This document shows positions 10,550 through 23,101 of a stretch of DNA of 64,000 nt, in pieces; the stretch's first letter is position 1; the number at the start of each line of letters is the position of its first letter. Under the pieces are notes generated by a model. It was given only the letters and a program-made list of their open reading frames with translations. It was not told where the DNA came from and did no database searches. The stretch comes from Perognathus longimembris pacificus (taxonomy: Eukaryota; Chordata; Mammalia; Rodentia; Heteromyidae), in NCBI RefSeq assembly GCF_023159225.1, contig NC_063161.1, positions 124,224,958 through 124,288,957 of the forward strand, given 5' to 3'. The translations under genes were made by a program, and so were the position numbers.

Positions 10550-12940
10550 TTCTTATCTCAAAATAGTCCATTTGAAGCCTGAATTCAATATATGAACTAG
10601 AAGAAGAGCACAATTAGCTGCCTTAAAGGAAGAGAGAAAGAAAGAGAATACTTTGCAGTGGGAATCATGGGAAGGATGAAAGAAACTTTGATCAGGAAAG
10701 AATATGTCAATTTGAAAGTCAGTCTGCATCTTTTCTCCATCATTTTACACAGTGTTTATGTTACTGCTGTCTCCTTTGTTAGTGAGTGTTATAGGATCTA
10801 GTAAAAGAAGTAGAAAAAGGATATTTTAGCCAAATGACTTCCTCCTCACTAGTTCAACCACAACCATCTAGTCCATCCCAAGTGAGCTTATATTACAGGC
10901 AACATACTGTACTTTTTGTAGTTATTTTGTACCTTTTTTCTTTCAGTGCTGCAGAACCTGCCCAATGACCTTGCAAATCCTGGGGACATCCTTTGCTTCA
11001 GAGCTATCTGTCTACCCAGCCCAGAACAGATATTTCAAGAAGCTAATGATGTTTATACTTCATGTGCATGTTGTCCTCCTACATAATATTGAATTTGTAG
11101 TTTCATATTCTTTACAGAACTCAATGGTATACATTTAAAAACATTCTCCAGTTATAAACATAAAAGATAATTCCATCTACCATTAGGATTGCTGAACTGA
11201 GGAAATCTTAGATTGTTATTGTATCAGCATGTTAAAAAGTACAGTTACTACCTGCAGTTTAGGGAAAATAAATATAATTCTTTAACTTTAAAGTATTATT
11301 TTTCTTCCTCAGAATAAATCATGTGTCAAGTGTGATGTACACAATTGTAAGTTCTAGTAATTACATTGTTAATAACAAAATAATCATAGAAAGGATGAAT
11401 TTGATTCATCAGTGAGAGAATCGAAGCTTCAGGCAAGACTAGTAGATTGTTCAAGATCATCTAAAAGGATGAAATCAGATCCTTTTCAAATGGATGCTTA
11501 TTAGTAAAAGTCATAAATGGTCATTAATCCCATGCATGGGCCTAAAGTGGTAAACAATGCTATTAGTATCATTTTAGATTTGCAAAGTCAGGAATGTGCC
11601 AATATGTTACAAATTGGTGCTGCAAAGAATTTAGTGCTTTTCCAGAGGAGCCAACAATTTTATAGAACTATCTCATTTACCTGACCTGTAAACTAAGAAG
11701 ATCAAACACATGATGTTAACAGACTGAGTAAGCTGAGTTTTTATACAACAGTTATGAGTCCAGTAGTAACTGGAACATATGATTAATTTAGAGTATATCA
11801 CATATATTTGTTCATTTTGATAATGAGTGTCCTTGTCTATTGATTCTGATGATGTTTCCAGGTGTTGAGCAATTCCTATTTCTTGGTGTCAGTGACAAGG
11901 AAAAGTGAAGCACTAAGTCCATTTTGCCAGAATTATTTTCTGTTAGTACAACAGATGTCATGATAGATCGTTTGTTTGGTAAGGGCTTATTTAGCTTTCT
12001 GCTAAGTATTTCCCTAAGTAGGATGACAAGGCAGCCAACAAGTTTCAGTGGAAGAAAAGGCTGGAAATTGGACTGGTATCTGTAACTTAATTCCTTTCTA
12101 TTCTAACTCACATGATAGAAGTTATTACAAAAGAACATTATAAGGAAATAATACATAAATATCATACAAAACACTGGGCAAAGAATAATATCTGTAACTT
12201 GATATAGTCCATAAACTCTCATTGCCACTGCTCATGCCTGGGTCTTGTACAAGGAAGACTTGAACAGTTGATTCTCAGAGGAAAAAACTAAGAAAGAGCA
12301 AAGGAAAGGGTGAAAGTGGTCAAAACCAAAATGTTGTCATTACCTGACTACATATATCTGTGTATCACATTTATAATATCAATACACAATCAGTTCCTCT
12401 CCACAAATCATAACAAAGTCTTTACTTTTTATCTGACAGAGGAAAGAAATTTTCTAGATTCCCTATCTTCAAATGGATTCAAGTTTGATATCTATATATA
12501 GAATGAAGGGTTTCTTACTCATGACCATCTGTAAAACTAAATATTCTCTGTTTAGAGTCTTCTGAAAAAAGTGTTGATTATACTTGACTATTCTCCTTTA
12601 AGTTTTATCTAGAAGGAAATGTTTGACTGTATCCTAATTTTTTACTAATAATTTCTAAATCCAAAGTAAACTGTGGCATACTCTATCCAAATGTATTTCC
12701 ATCCTGATATTCAATGATACTTAGAAAATAATTATTTTCTAAAATAAGGGAAAAACTTCTTTATTTCATGTTGAGGGCATAATTTTTCAATTTTCAAAGA
12801 ATTCACAACGACTATTCTTTTAATTTTGCTCCTTCTATTCTCTGAGCTGTCTTAAAAGAGCAATCATGAGATGCTTCAAAGACAAGAAAATTGCAGGTTT
12901 AACTCACATACAAGTGAATTTACTATTAAATCTGGCTAAT
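10550..12940. other. No gene; possible antisense MIR at 11400-11490
   Basis: Near 11400-11490 'gagagaatcgaagcttcagg' followed by 'agattgttcaagatcatct' resembles a reversed MIR. The remainder is unique AT-rich sequence with no exon-like frame. Confidence 0.4.
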
Positions 12941-12986
12941 TATATATATATATATGTATGGCTAATTACATATATATATATATATC
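12940..12986. repeat. (TA)n / imperfect tandem 'ggctaatta' repeat
   Basis: The unit ctggctaattatatatatat is followed by a second ggctaattacatatatata, so this is a short duplicated block with TA runs. Confidence 0.8.
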
Positions 12987-13539
12987 CTCTACGTAGTCTT
13001 CTAGATTATTCTGATTTTAATAGCAATTCTCTTGTTAAATAATTGTTGAGGTCTCTATTCTGTCTACAGACCAATTCATCTAGGTGTTGACAGCACAGAC
13101 AGTAAAGCAACCAGCAATAGAAAGCTTATTCATGTCCCGACTACCTATTACTTCAATATTCATTTGTTTATATGCTTTACAGGCCAAGACATTTAAAACT
13201 GTCAAATTATTTGGCATGTGCAGAGCCAGGTTCTAAAGAATGTCAGAAAAAAAGAGACAATAACAGTAAAATGGAAAATAGTTCACCTCACTTTTTAAAA
13301 TTAGAAAATGTTTTCTTTTTAATATAATTTTGAGAGTTCAGGAGAGATTAAAAACAATCCAGCCTATTTCCCTAGAAAAGTTTATATTTTGTATATGATA
13401 TATATGCATTTTCAATGTGTCTATTTATGAGTAAGACACACCTTGATCAATGTTACCTTCTCCATCATTTCCCCATCTATCCCAACCTCACTGATTAGAA
13501 GTTACCTAGTTCCATTTTTACATATGTACATTGAATACA

Positions 13540-13806
13540 TTGGGTATTATCTATGTGTATGTGTGTGTATATATGTGTATGTCTGTATGTATTTTATATG
13601 TATATTTCCTAGGACTATGTATATGTATATTTTCTATAACCTGGACTCAAACTGAATACCTGCAGCTGCTTTTGCTCATTGGCTAGTGGTCTACCAACTG
13701 AGCCATACCTCCAACTCATATATACATATATGTATATATGTATGTATATGTATAGTGTATATGTATTTGTATACATATATACACACATCTATCTATCTAT
13801 CTATGA
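13540..13806. repeat. TATG/TGTA-rich and (ATCT)n simple repeats interrupted by a SINE-like scrap
   Basis: Tracts of tatgtgtgtg and tatatgtatatg lie on both sides of a short segment at about 13640-13718 that contains 'ctggactcaaactgaatacc' and 'ctaccaactgagccatacct', a diverged antisense SINE right-monomer remnant. The block ends in (ATCT)n at 13788-13804. Confidence 0.65.
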
Positions 13807-13845
13807 ATCTCTTCTTTAAAAATGAGTTTGAATCCACATACTTGT

Positions 13846-14090
13846 GCTTTACTACTATAATCAGTTATTCAAGAGGCTGAGATTTGAGGATCCTAGCTCA
13901 AAGTAAGCCTTGGCAGGAAAATCTGAGAGACGTTTATCTCCAATTAGCAAGCAAAAAGGCAGAAGTGGCTGTGTGACTTGTGTACAGAGTGAAGAAAGCT
14001 AAGGGAAAGTATTCAGACTCCAGCAACTGCAAAAAAAAAAAAAGAAGAGAAAAGGGAAGAAAAGGAAAGAAGGAAAAAGAAAAGTTTGAT
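13846..14090 (+). mobile_element. Diverged composite 7SL-headed SINE with purine-rich tail
   Basis: Contains ctataatcagttattcaaga, 'gaggctgagatttgaggatc' and 'tatctccaattagcaagc', matching the 7SL-like head of the copies at 6.9 and 50.4 kb. A degenerate right part and an A/G-rich tail follow (14030-14085). The 5' end is weakly defined. Confidence 0.6.
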
Positions 14091-14204
14091 TGTGAGTTAT
14101 AAGGAATTACACCATTTGAATATTCCCCTGAAAACAACATAGTTTGATTAATACATTTGTGTATACTTGAAGGCAAGCCCATATGTATCTCTTTGTACAT
14201 TTAT

Positions 14205-14395
14205 AAATTAGTCTTAGCTTCTACATATGAGAGAAAACATGTGTCCTTTGTCTTTCTGGGCCTGACTTTCTTCACTTTAACATATTTTTTCCAGGTCCTT
14301 CCATTTCTTTGCAAATGATATAATATCTAATGGATGAGTCAGATTCCATTGTGCATGTGTACCACATTTTATTGATGAAAGATGTAGGGGGAAGG
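14205..14395 (-). mobile_element. Antisense L1 fragment over the ORF2 C-terminus
   Basis: Text such as 'tttctgggcctgactttctt', 'ccaggtccttccatttcttt' and 'attccattgtgcatgtgtac' is the complement of the L1 ORF2 C-terminal coding region. It is diverged and carries no usable reading frame. Confidence 0.65.
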
Positions 14396-14615
14396 ACAAG
14401 GGGAGGCAGGAGGAATGAAGAGAGGGAACAGTGGTAATGCACTTATAATATCCAATAAACATCCGATAATATTAAGAAAACTGAAGAGAGGGATGGAGGA
14501 GAATGATGAAAGAGGTGACATTTACCAAGATGCATTGTACTTATGAATTGGTTTGCCTAATAACTCCTTTGTATACAACTACTTAAAAGATAATGAAAAT
14601 ATAATTTTAAAAAAT
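14396..14615 (+). mobile_element. Diverged rodent L1 3' UTR (G-rich family 2)
   Basis: A G-rich tract, then 'gaggagaatgatgaaagagg' and 'ttaccaagatgcattgtact', ending in an A-rich tail. It belongs with the copies at 5.5, 17.1, 26.6 (reverse) and 32.3 kb. It abuts an antisense ORF2 fragment, so the pair may be a second inverted L1. Confidence 0.55.
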
Positions 14616-14687
14616 GAGCTTGACTTTCCCACTCATCTGCTACATGGAAGAAAGCATCTGTTGTTGTTCTTCCTTCAGTTTGTTCAT

Positions 14688-14815
14688 CTATATAGTAGGA
14701 ACGATGGTTTTATATACTTAGAGTGTTGCTGACATTCCATGAGTGCTGATGGATAAAAGAATGAGTACAGTGTCTGGCCCAGAGGAAATGCTCATAGGTA
14801 TTGACTTTTACTATC
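14688..14815 (+). mobile_element. MIR SINE relic
   Basis: 'gtttgttcatctatatagta' followed by 'cagtgtctggcccagaggaa' and 'tgctcatagg' is the classic MIR core and 3' segment. It is an ancient mammalian element and much diverged. Confidence 0.6.
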
Positions 14816-15128
14816 ATCACCCTCCCAAACTGATTAAACATAAAATGCCCTAGCAAAAAATCTTACGTAAACCTGAAGGGAGTCATTGCTTTTCAATGAC
14901 TGAAAAACATTTCATCCACATTTTATATCCTATATCATATCAACTAATTCCAGCTACTCTTGACTGAATCCAATCCCTGGATCTACAGAATGGATACAAT
15001 GAATAAAACCTTATTATGAAACAGCAGAACTACTCCATCAAGACTGATCATCAGCATTATAAACACATCCATACAAATGTTTAAGTTAACCAAAAATATA
15101 TAAACACACTCATTAAAATATTGTCACA

Positions 15129-15321
15129 GGGGCTGGGAATGTGGCTTAGTGGTAGAGTGCTTGCCTAGCATGCATGAAGACCTGGGATCAATTCCTCCCT
15201 ACCACATAAACAGAAAAAGCCAGAAGTGGTAGAGCTCTAGCCTTGAAGAAAAGATGCTAAGGGACAGTGAGACAGTGCCCAGGCCCTGAGTTCAAGCCCA
15301 AGGACTGGCAAAAAAAAAAAA
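15129..15321 (+). mobile_element. IDL-Geo type dimeric SINE
   Basis: Sense copy: ggggctgggaatgtggctta, then the ID-like B-box region, then a right monomer with a short internal loss ('gaagtggtagagctctagcc'), ending ggactggc plus an A tail. A TA/CA microsatellite follows the tail. Confidence 0.9.
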
Positions 15322-15330
15322 CCACATACA

Positions 15331-15391
15331 AACATATATATATATATATATAGTGTGTGTTTATATATAAACACACACACACACACACATA
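15331..15391. repeat. (TA)n-(GT)n-(CA)n compound microsatellite after SINE tail
   Basis: tatatatatata, gtgtgtgt and acacacacac runs in series, about 10 bp downstream of the A tail of the SINE at 15129. Confidence 0.85.
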
Positions 15392-17090
15392 TCCACAATG
15401 TCCAGGAATGCAACAATGCTTCTTCCCTTTAGCTTTCTATGGTGAATTAAAAAAAAATCAATTGTCTAAGCATATAACTCACGTAAAGTAACATTTCAGT
15501 AATGCTGAAATTTCTACCAAAGGGTAGGAACGCAAGACTATAAAAAAGAAAAGAAACTTTACCAGGCTAGCTATCAAATTGCAAACAGTAACAGTTTAGA
15601 ATCTTCAGGCCACTGAATATAAAGTGGTGTTATGCAAAGAGAAAAGAAAATTAGCTTCTTTATCAAACACTATTTTAGTTAGCACAGACAATAGGAGCTT
15701 TGCAAATTTTGTCCGAGTAGCAATCAAAGTGAGCATTGTCTGTTCTTTTTTGCATATGTACAATATGAATACCATATGCTATGTGTGCTGTTTTCATCGC
15801 CCACTCTGCCATGATGCCTTTTGGGAAGATACTAGTTGATAAAAAATTAAGTTGAATCTCTTTCTTTTTGCAAAGAAGAGAGATGAGAGTGACAATAAAT
15901 GCAAGGTACATCTCTAGCTCAACATAATTTGCTCTTAAACTGTCACTTTAATTATTCTTGAATTAGGAGTTTGCCTCCAGGCAAATTTCACCAGGAATGT
16001 TAATAAGCCCTCTTATAAAATATCATCATGGACACCAGGAAAATATTGATAATAAAAAGAACAGAGAATTTTAAAATATATATGAAGCACACTTATTCAA
16101 GGACAGGTAAACTTTTAAAAATAGAGCTTGACATATTTCTGTGACCTATAAAACTGCAACTTAGAGTTCCTCACAGTCATTTCTGAATTTTTGATTTTTC
16201 ATAAGGAGAGAGGTGAGCCTGCAGCCTCACACAATCTTCAAGATGACTGTGAATCTTGACGTTCTCTTCTGGGAACTGGGAGGCTGTACTGAAATAAGGA
16301 TGCTGGTTCTAAGCAACAGGCCTTGTCCTCACAGCCATCCTAGTGTCTAACTGGGTGATGGTGCCTTTCTACCCAGCTATGAAACACCTAGAGATGAAAC
16401 AAGCCATTCTTAGAATTTCAGGTGTTTAGCTCCAAGACAGCCAGAAGAACTCTGCTTCAGAGAGTATGCAGATGTCATAATGTATACACGCAGGAATTTT
16501 TTTTCTCCAGCAAATACTCACCTCTGTCTGTTCCCCAACCTAAGTATGTAGGTTTTCTCTTTAAAAGCTTGGCTTAAGTGACATTCTGGACTGAGGTCCT
16601 TGAGACAGGAGTCCACCTGGAGTTGAGGGCTTTCTCATCAGGACTCTCAATTTGACTTCTCAAGATATGGATTCTTTGTTTCTCAGGATCAAATTCCCAT
16701 ATAACAGTAAAAGTAAAGAAATAAGGTCTATACTCATGGAGATAGTCTTTAGGAGAAATTTAAAAAGAAATCACTAATTCAAACGTCATATAATTTTTAT
16801 ATCCTGTACCAACTAACCCTAGCTACTACTGACTGAATCTCTAATATAAACTAGTAGCAAGGTTTAATCACTTTGGGACACTTTCTTGATGTGATTTAAT
16901 GTTTATATCAACGATACAAAGAAACATTGTTTTTGTATTCTAATCTCTGTGTAGATCAGAATGTCTTACTTCATTTGACTAGTTTGTTGAGGAGATAGGA
17001 TTTGAACTAGTATCTCTGCATCTTCAAAGCCCAAGGTTTCTCATCATCTGAGTTAGTACATAGCTGTCTCTCTTTCATGATACACAATGT
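15392..17090. other. No gene; possible old LTR fragment at about 16200-16680
   Basis: Unique AT-rich sequence except 16200-16680, which is richer in GC. Its 'ctctgtctgttccccaacct' and 'ggtccttgagacaggagtcc' have the feel of an LTR R/U5 region. I could not find terminal TG...CA ends with a duplication, so this stays tentative. Confidence 0.3.
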
Positions 17091-17094
17091 ATCT

Positions 17095-17275
17095 ACAGGA
17101 AAATGAAGCTACTGAACAGAGGATGGCAGGATGGGGAGAGGTTGGACAGAGAATGATGGAAGAGATGATACAGGTCAAAGCATTATACCAATACATTGAC
17201 AGGTGAATAGAAAGTCTTTGGGGCAACTATTTAAAGATAACTTTTAAATACTAAAAATATAATTAAGGAGAGAAG
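17095..17275 (+). mobile_element. Diverged rodent L1 3' UTR (G-rich family 2)
   Basis: 'ggatggcaggatggggagag' then 'agagaatgatggaagagatg' and a 'caaagcattat' segment, ending in an A/T-rich tail. It aligns by eye with the copies at 5.5, 14.4 and 32.3 kb. Confidence 0.5.
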
Positions 17276-18358
17276 TAACAAACATATATTTATCCAGTCA
17301 TCTTTAAAGTAATAACGAAGTAATAAATATGTTCTATAACTCTGCCTATAAATTCTGTAAGAGTTCTCTGGGTTCATCTAACTAGTCCAGTCCTTTAGCT
17401 TGAGATTCATCTGAAAGCCACTGGAAACCCAACTTAGCTTTACTTCCTGTAATTTGTCAATAAAATTACTTTAAGTAGCCCTTTTTGCCACTCATACTCT
17501 TATTTTGGCTAGTTCTATATCTAGCTTTGCATTTGATGACCTCTCTTCAAATATCTAAATCCCAGTCTCTTATTTTAAATAACAGTAAGTTGTGTTGGTC
17601 CTGGGTGACAGTATTGCCTTAATTAGGACTTAGTCTGTGTGAACCAATGTGTAGTAGAACAGATAAAACATGTTTTTAAAAATGATGCTATTAGTAGATA
17701 TTATATCCTGACTCAGTGAATAATTACTCGTTCAATCTTCTTTTTCAGATCCTTCTGCTATAGGAATTGGGATATCTAAATTTTTTCCAAGCCAGGAAAA
17801 AAAGGCAACTCTTATCTATCCATATCTCTATAGTCACAAGTAGTCAGGCCACCTATTGTGCAATCAATGAGATTAGAGCAAATCTTTTATTGGTCTATCT
17901 TTTTAACTTGACTTCTTCCTATTTGGATTAATGTGATAACTGTAGCTGCAGTTATATTGATATAATTAGAGAAGTAACTAGGAAAAGATTATTGTAAAAA
18001 ATGTTCTCTTCAATATATTGAATTTCTAAACAAAATGAGTGACAAGATTCTTTCATATAAATAATGAAATACATCTAGATATTATGATATTGGTATAGAA
18101 TATATTATACTAAAGGAAGGTTATCATTACATTATGAAAATTTCTCAGACTAAATAGGCAGATCATGTTGGCACACAATTAATAGAACCAAAATATAGCT
18201 CATTTATTTTAGTAGGGATATGTCACTAATTTTACCTTGATGATGATGAAAAATGGCATCTTTTAGTGATCATATCAACTCACATCAACACGCATACAAC
18301 ACTATTTTGTATCTCAAGTATTATTATTTACTTCTTGGTCAATTTCTTCTCAACTAAA
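17276..18358. other. No gene; unique AT-rich sequence
   Basis: No recognisable repeat or exon. Confidence 0.5.
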
Positions 18359-18366
18359 TAAGTTTC

Positions 18367-18611
18367 TTTTTGTTGTTGTTGTTTTTGTGTGTGTGGTTTT
18401 TTCTTTTTTTTTTTTTTTTGGCCAGTCCTGGAGCTTGGACTCAGGGCCTGAGCACTGTCCCTGGCTTCTTTTTGCTCAAGGATATTACTCTACCACTTGA
18501 GCCACAGTGCCACTTCTGGCTTTTTCTATATATGTGGTGCTGAGGAATCAAACCCAGGGCTTCGTGTACACGAGGTAAGCACTCTAGCCACTAGGCCATA
18601 TTCCCAGCCTG
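18367..18611 (-). mobile_element. IDL-Geo type dimeric SINE
   Basis: Antisense. A GTT/T-rich tail precedes gccagtcctggagcttggac at 18421, and the element ends cattcccagcc at 18609. The flanks share taagtttc at 18359-18366 and 18612-18619. Confidence 0.9.
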
Positions 18612-18619
18612 TAAGTTTC

Positions 18620-19296
18620 ATTTTTTATCTTAAATTATGTAAAGAAGAGCATTAATTAAAACTAGTTTGGCAAGCTTTTACTTTGTACCTAAGATTCTTT
18701 TTATATATCATATATGAAGTATGGAAGTATATTCATCAGCTTTTGTAAAATAACATTGTATAATAACTAGCACACAAACACACAGATATAAAACAAGTAT
18801 TTACTTCTAACTGACTTGTCAGGGGTCAGCCAATTAGCAGAATTAGACAATAATGTAAATAAGTTATTCATAAACTGGTGGAGACATCTTTTAGGCAAAT
18901 ACAATGAGAAAGTTTCATTATAATGCCATATGATATTTACATCCTGACCCAAGCACCACTCTTACCAGTGATAATAGTTATTGCATTTATTTTATGTTCT
19001 GGGTCAAAGCATGGAGATTTAGGTCTTCTCTATTGTTCTCCCATTTGTTATGGGCCAAAAGTTAGATGGGAATGTTTTCTTTAGTGTGAATAACAGGAAT
19101 AAGTACTAAATCATGATGTTGCTAAGGGCTTTTGCCCAGAGTGGACACATTGTCATTACTGCCATATTTCCCTGTCCATACAAGAAGTATCAACAGAAAC
19201 TCACAAGCAAATGGCATAAGGGAGAACATGAGATTATTATAAAGAGGGAAAACAAACTAAAAACTTAGTCTAATGAAGCAATATGTTTTGTTTGTT
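18620..19296. other. No gene; unique sequence
   Basis: No recognisable repeat or exon. Confidence 0.5.
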
Positions 19297-19513
19297 TTCC
19301 TTTCCTGGGTATTGAACTAAGGGACTGAACAATGCCCTAAACTTCTTTTGCTCAAGGCTAGCACTTGAGCCACAGTGCCACTTTTTCTGTGATTAACTGA
19401 AGATAAGAGTCCACAGACTTTCTTGCTCCAGCTACTTTTGAACTCTGATCTTCAATTTTCAGCCTTCTGAGTAGCTAGGATTACAGGCAGGAGCCAATGA
19501 CACCCAGGTGTGT
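19297..19513 (-). mobile_element. Composite 7SL-headed SINE, antisense
   Basis: Read on plus: 'ttttgctcaaggctagcact' (complement of the Geo-like right part), then 'ctgattaac..agataagagt', then 'ctgagtagctaggattacag' (complement of the 7SL-like head). The order matches the sense copies at 6.9 and 50.4 kb. Confidence 0.75.
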
Positions 19514-19920
19514 TTTTACTTTTTATAGAAAGGAGTATTTGGTAAATCTCTTTTAACATTCAAATATTTTATAATAGAATTGGGCCTAGAAATATATAAA
19601 TGAAGATGTTGGAGTCTTTATAAGATAATTATACTTCAAGTGAATGTAGATATGCATATATATATATAATTACACTGATGATAATAATTTTAAAAATATT
19701 GCATGCTGGCAATGTTATGCTTTAAAATACTTGAAACTCTAAATGAGTGTAAGCAACTTTTTATAATGTGTCTCAATCTAAAAATATTTACTATTTTCAT
19801 ATACAGGGCTCTATGCATATACACACAAACTGACTAAAGGATAGTATACTTATGGGAGGAGTCCAAAGTTGTAATTTCTATAAACAACTAATAAACTGTT
19901 TATCAAAAAGAATACCAGAG

Positions 19921-20129
19921 GGGCTGGGGATATAGCCTAGTGGCAAGAGTGCCTTCCTCGGATACACGAGGCCCTAGGTTCGATTCCCCAGCACCACATA
20001 TGCAGAAAACGGCCAGAAGCTGCACTGTGGCTCAAGTGGCAGAGTGCTAGCCGTGAGCGGGAAGAAGCCAGGGACAGTGCTCAGGCCCTGAGTCCAAGGC
20101 CCAGGACTGGCTAAAAAAAAAAAAAAAAA
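19921..20129 (+). mobile_element. IDL-Geo type dimeric SINE with perfect duplication
   Basis: Sense, full length: left monomer gggctggggatatagcctag, right monomer ending ggcccaggactggc, then a pure A tail. A perfect 16-bp duplication, aaaaagaataccagag, lies at 19905-19920 and 20130-20145. It looks like a young insertion. Confidence 0.97.
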
Positions 20130-20145
20130 AAAAAGAATACCAGAG

Positions 20146-21106
20146 AGGAGAAACATGTGTCTGGAAAGGATGAAGTCCAGTACAAAAAAAAAGAATAAAT
20201 ACAAGAAGCAAGATAATTTGTTATAAAAATTGTTATATAAGTATATGAATTGTTCTATAACTTGGACTTTTAAAAGCCTGTGGTCAGTATTTGTGAAGTT
20301 CTCTAGGAAAAGTATACAACCTTCCCATGAAAGAATGTCCAGACGGTCTCATTATCAGCATTGTTATCTTTTTACACTGTTTTTCTCATTAATGCATTAA
20401 GATATGGCATCACAGTTTTGTTGTAACTTGCATTTCTATGATTAATATAGTACAATCATTTGCTAACTATGTGCCTTGTTCATTTCATTTTTTTCCACTT
20501 GGAAGATTTGTTCAGATATTTATTTGAACAATTCTACTGGGCTTCTATTATTTGTTGCTAACTTGCAAGAGTTCTTGGGTGCATATTATACTACTAATCC
20601 TCTCAATGATAGGCGTTCATGTTACTCATTGAAATTGTATTCCATTTTAAAATGTATATTTTTGCATATGAAAGTATAAAATCTACTCAAATATCTAAAA
20701 AAATGATGCATGTATTCATAACCTGATTTATGGAATGAACCTCTGTATAGCTACTTAATAATACAAGTTAAAATAATCTACTATGATTTAAAAGGGACAA
20801 AGATGGCAAACCTGAGTACAGACTAGAGACTACAGACAAGAGATTTCTTAGATACCCAAGGAATGCTTTCCTCAACACAGAGAGTAGTAATAATAAAACT
20901 TTAGAAATGGACACAACAAACTCTCAAACTCAGAAGAAAGAGATTGAATTTGAAACAAAACAAATATACTTCATCTGTTCTTTTAGATATGAGAACTGGG
21001 AAATCATATTTTATTTATATTTTGGGAAGTAAGAGAATAAATGTTTAGAGAATAATCTATATTTAAATATTTGGAGATGGGAATTGAAATTTCAAATATC
21101 ATAGGA
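20146..21106. other. No gene; unique AT-rich sequence
   Basis: No recognisable repeat or exon. Confidence 0.5.
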
Positions 21107-21230
21107 ACTACCCAGACCAAAAACTGCCTAAACATAACAGTACAGACTGGAGATTCTTTTCCAACTTGACTACGCAGACCAAAAACTGCTTAAATGTAAC
21201 AGTAGAGACTGGAGATTCATTTCCAAGTTG
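21107..21230. repeat. Two-copy 62-bp tandem duplication
   Basis: The unit starting acta(c)ccagaccaaaaactg is repeated with a 62-bp period (21107-21168, 21169-21230) and roughly 7-8 mismatches. It is not part of any repeat family I recognise. Confidence 0.85.
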
Positions 21231-22867
21231 AGCAGAGATTCATCTTTTTATCTGAATATATAAGCAGTAGAAGAAATGTGGAAAACACTAGAGTTTTAAA
21301 TGTAGCAATTTACTAAAGGGAAAACATTTTAAAGTATTATTATGTGATTAATAATATAAATGCTAAACTTCAAAATATTTTGGGTAATGTACTCAATTAG
21401 TATTCCAATTCTATGCTTATATTCTAGATATATTATCACATGGATATGCATAGCTGATTGTAATTATATATGTATATACCTACATACATTATATATGCTT
21501 GCACATATAAATACACATTTATTTTTATGATACTATTATATTGTTACTGCTAATTACTATTATATTACTAGAAAGTTCATATTTTAAGTCATACTCTAAG
21601 GTAGAAATTTAAAAATGATATAAACAGATACATAATTTCTAGTATTTTTCCCTCCTGCCCTTAGTATAAGCCTTTGCATGTTCTATAATGTGGACATTAG
21701 ACTTTAAAATCCATATGGAGATAAGCATATTTATATATTACTTACTGGGAGGAATAAAATCAAAGTATATGGAGAAGAAAAATTTGTTGTGTCTTTGGTA
21801 TGGGTTTCCTTGTGTTAATAAATTGATCACATAAGCACACTACAAGCAGTCAGAATAAAACTGCTTGTTCTAAATATTCATTGTCCCACTTGTGACACTT
21901 GAAAGTATAGTATACCATTTCTTATATTAAAGAATTATTATTTTATATTGCTTCAAAAATAAGATGAAGGTGTATGTGAACATAAAGGCAAGAAATTTAA
22001 AATCAATCTCCAAATTGTGCAACTCAAAAGTAATCATTACTAATGTCTGGTAAGAAATTCTGAGCATGACTGGAGATAGAAAGGATGGATTATGACACGG
22101 ATAGTAGGGAAGAGAGTTATTGGAGTATTTTATTCTAGATGCAGGAAATACTGGAGAGAATTTAGAAACAGTAGAATCAGATAAAAGTGTGTCTTATTTT
22201 ATTCACATTGTGTCAGTAGTTCTAAATTATCAATAATTAAATATAATAGGTTCCCCCTGTCAGAGCACATCTCATTGCCACTGACTTACCAACAAAATAG
22301 ACGGAGGGAGTGAAAAAAGGGACAGAAAGACAGAGAGAGTGAGAGACACAGAGACAGAGACAGAGAGAGACACATAGAAAAAGTCAGAAGTGCACAGAGA
22401 GGTATAAATATATATATATATATGTTCATAAGGAGAATTTATAAGGAAATTAAGTTACTGTAACAGGAAAAGGAGATTCATATGAAATTAATGAGAAAAC
22501 ATAGAATCAGAGAACTATAACTTCACATATCAGATATTACTGTCCAAAATATATTTCTAAAATCAAGAACTATTATTTTAAATGCTAAGATATAATAATT
22601 ATTATTTAGTCACGGGTTCACTCTGTTTTCAACTCAAGATGTACACCAATAATAGATGTAATTTTAAATTTTCTAATAGACATTAAAATATAAAGAAACA
22701 AGCAAATTAACTTTTACACTTTATTACTTCTAAAACACACTAAATTAATCAAGCAGCAATTATTTAAATTACTAAAGAAATTACTAAGTTATTTAAATTA
22801 TTAAAATTACTAAAGAAATACACTCCTGTAAAATATAGATTATCTTAAATATCTATCTTAAATTTTG
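21231..22867. other. No gene; unique sequence with (CAGAGA)n at about 22322-22376
   Basis: A purine-rich cagagagagtgagagacacagagac-type simple repeat lies near 22322-22376 and a short (TA)n at 22409-22424. The remainder is unique. Confidence 0.6.
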
Positions 22868-22881
22868 AGTAGCCACATTTT

Positions 22882-23087
22882 TTTTTTTTTTTTTGCCAGT
22901 CCTGGTCCTTGGACTCAGGGCCTGAGCACTGTCCCTGGATTCCTTTTGCTCAAGGTTAGCACTCTGCCACTTGAGCCACAGCGCCACTTCTGGCCGTTTT
23001 CTGTATATGTGGTGCTGGGGAATCAAACCCAGGGCCTCATGTATACGAGGCAAGCTCTCTTGCCACTAGGCCATATCCCCAGCCCCA
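22882..23087 (-). mobile_element. IDL-Geo type dimeric SINE with perfect duplication
   Basis: Antisense, full length, with a poly(T) tail read on plus, body 22895-23086. A perfect 14-bp duplication, agtagccacatttt, lies at 22868-22881 and 23088-23101. Confidence 0.97.
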
Positions 23088-23101
23088 AGTAGCCACATTT
23101 T

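Noticed and set aside
19921..20020. tRNA-like A and B boxes
   Set aside because: They belong to the ID-like left monomer of the SINE; there is no intact cloverleaf or anticodon arm.
22322..22400. Possible CRISPR-like or ordered repeat array
   Set aside because: Simple purine microsatellite without spacers; the window is eukaryotic.
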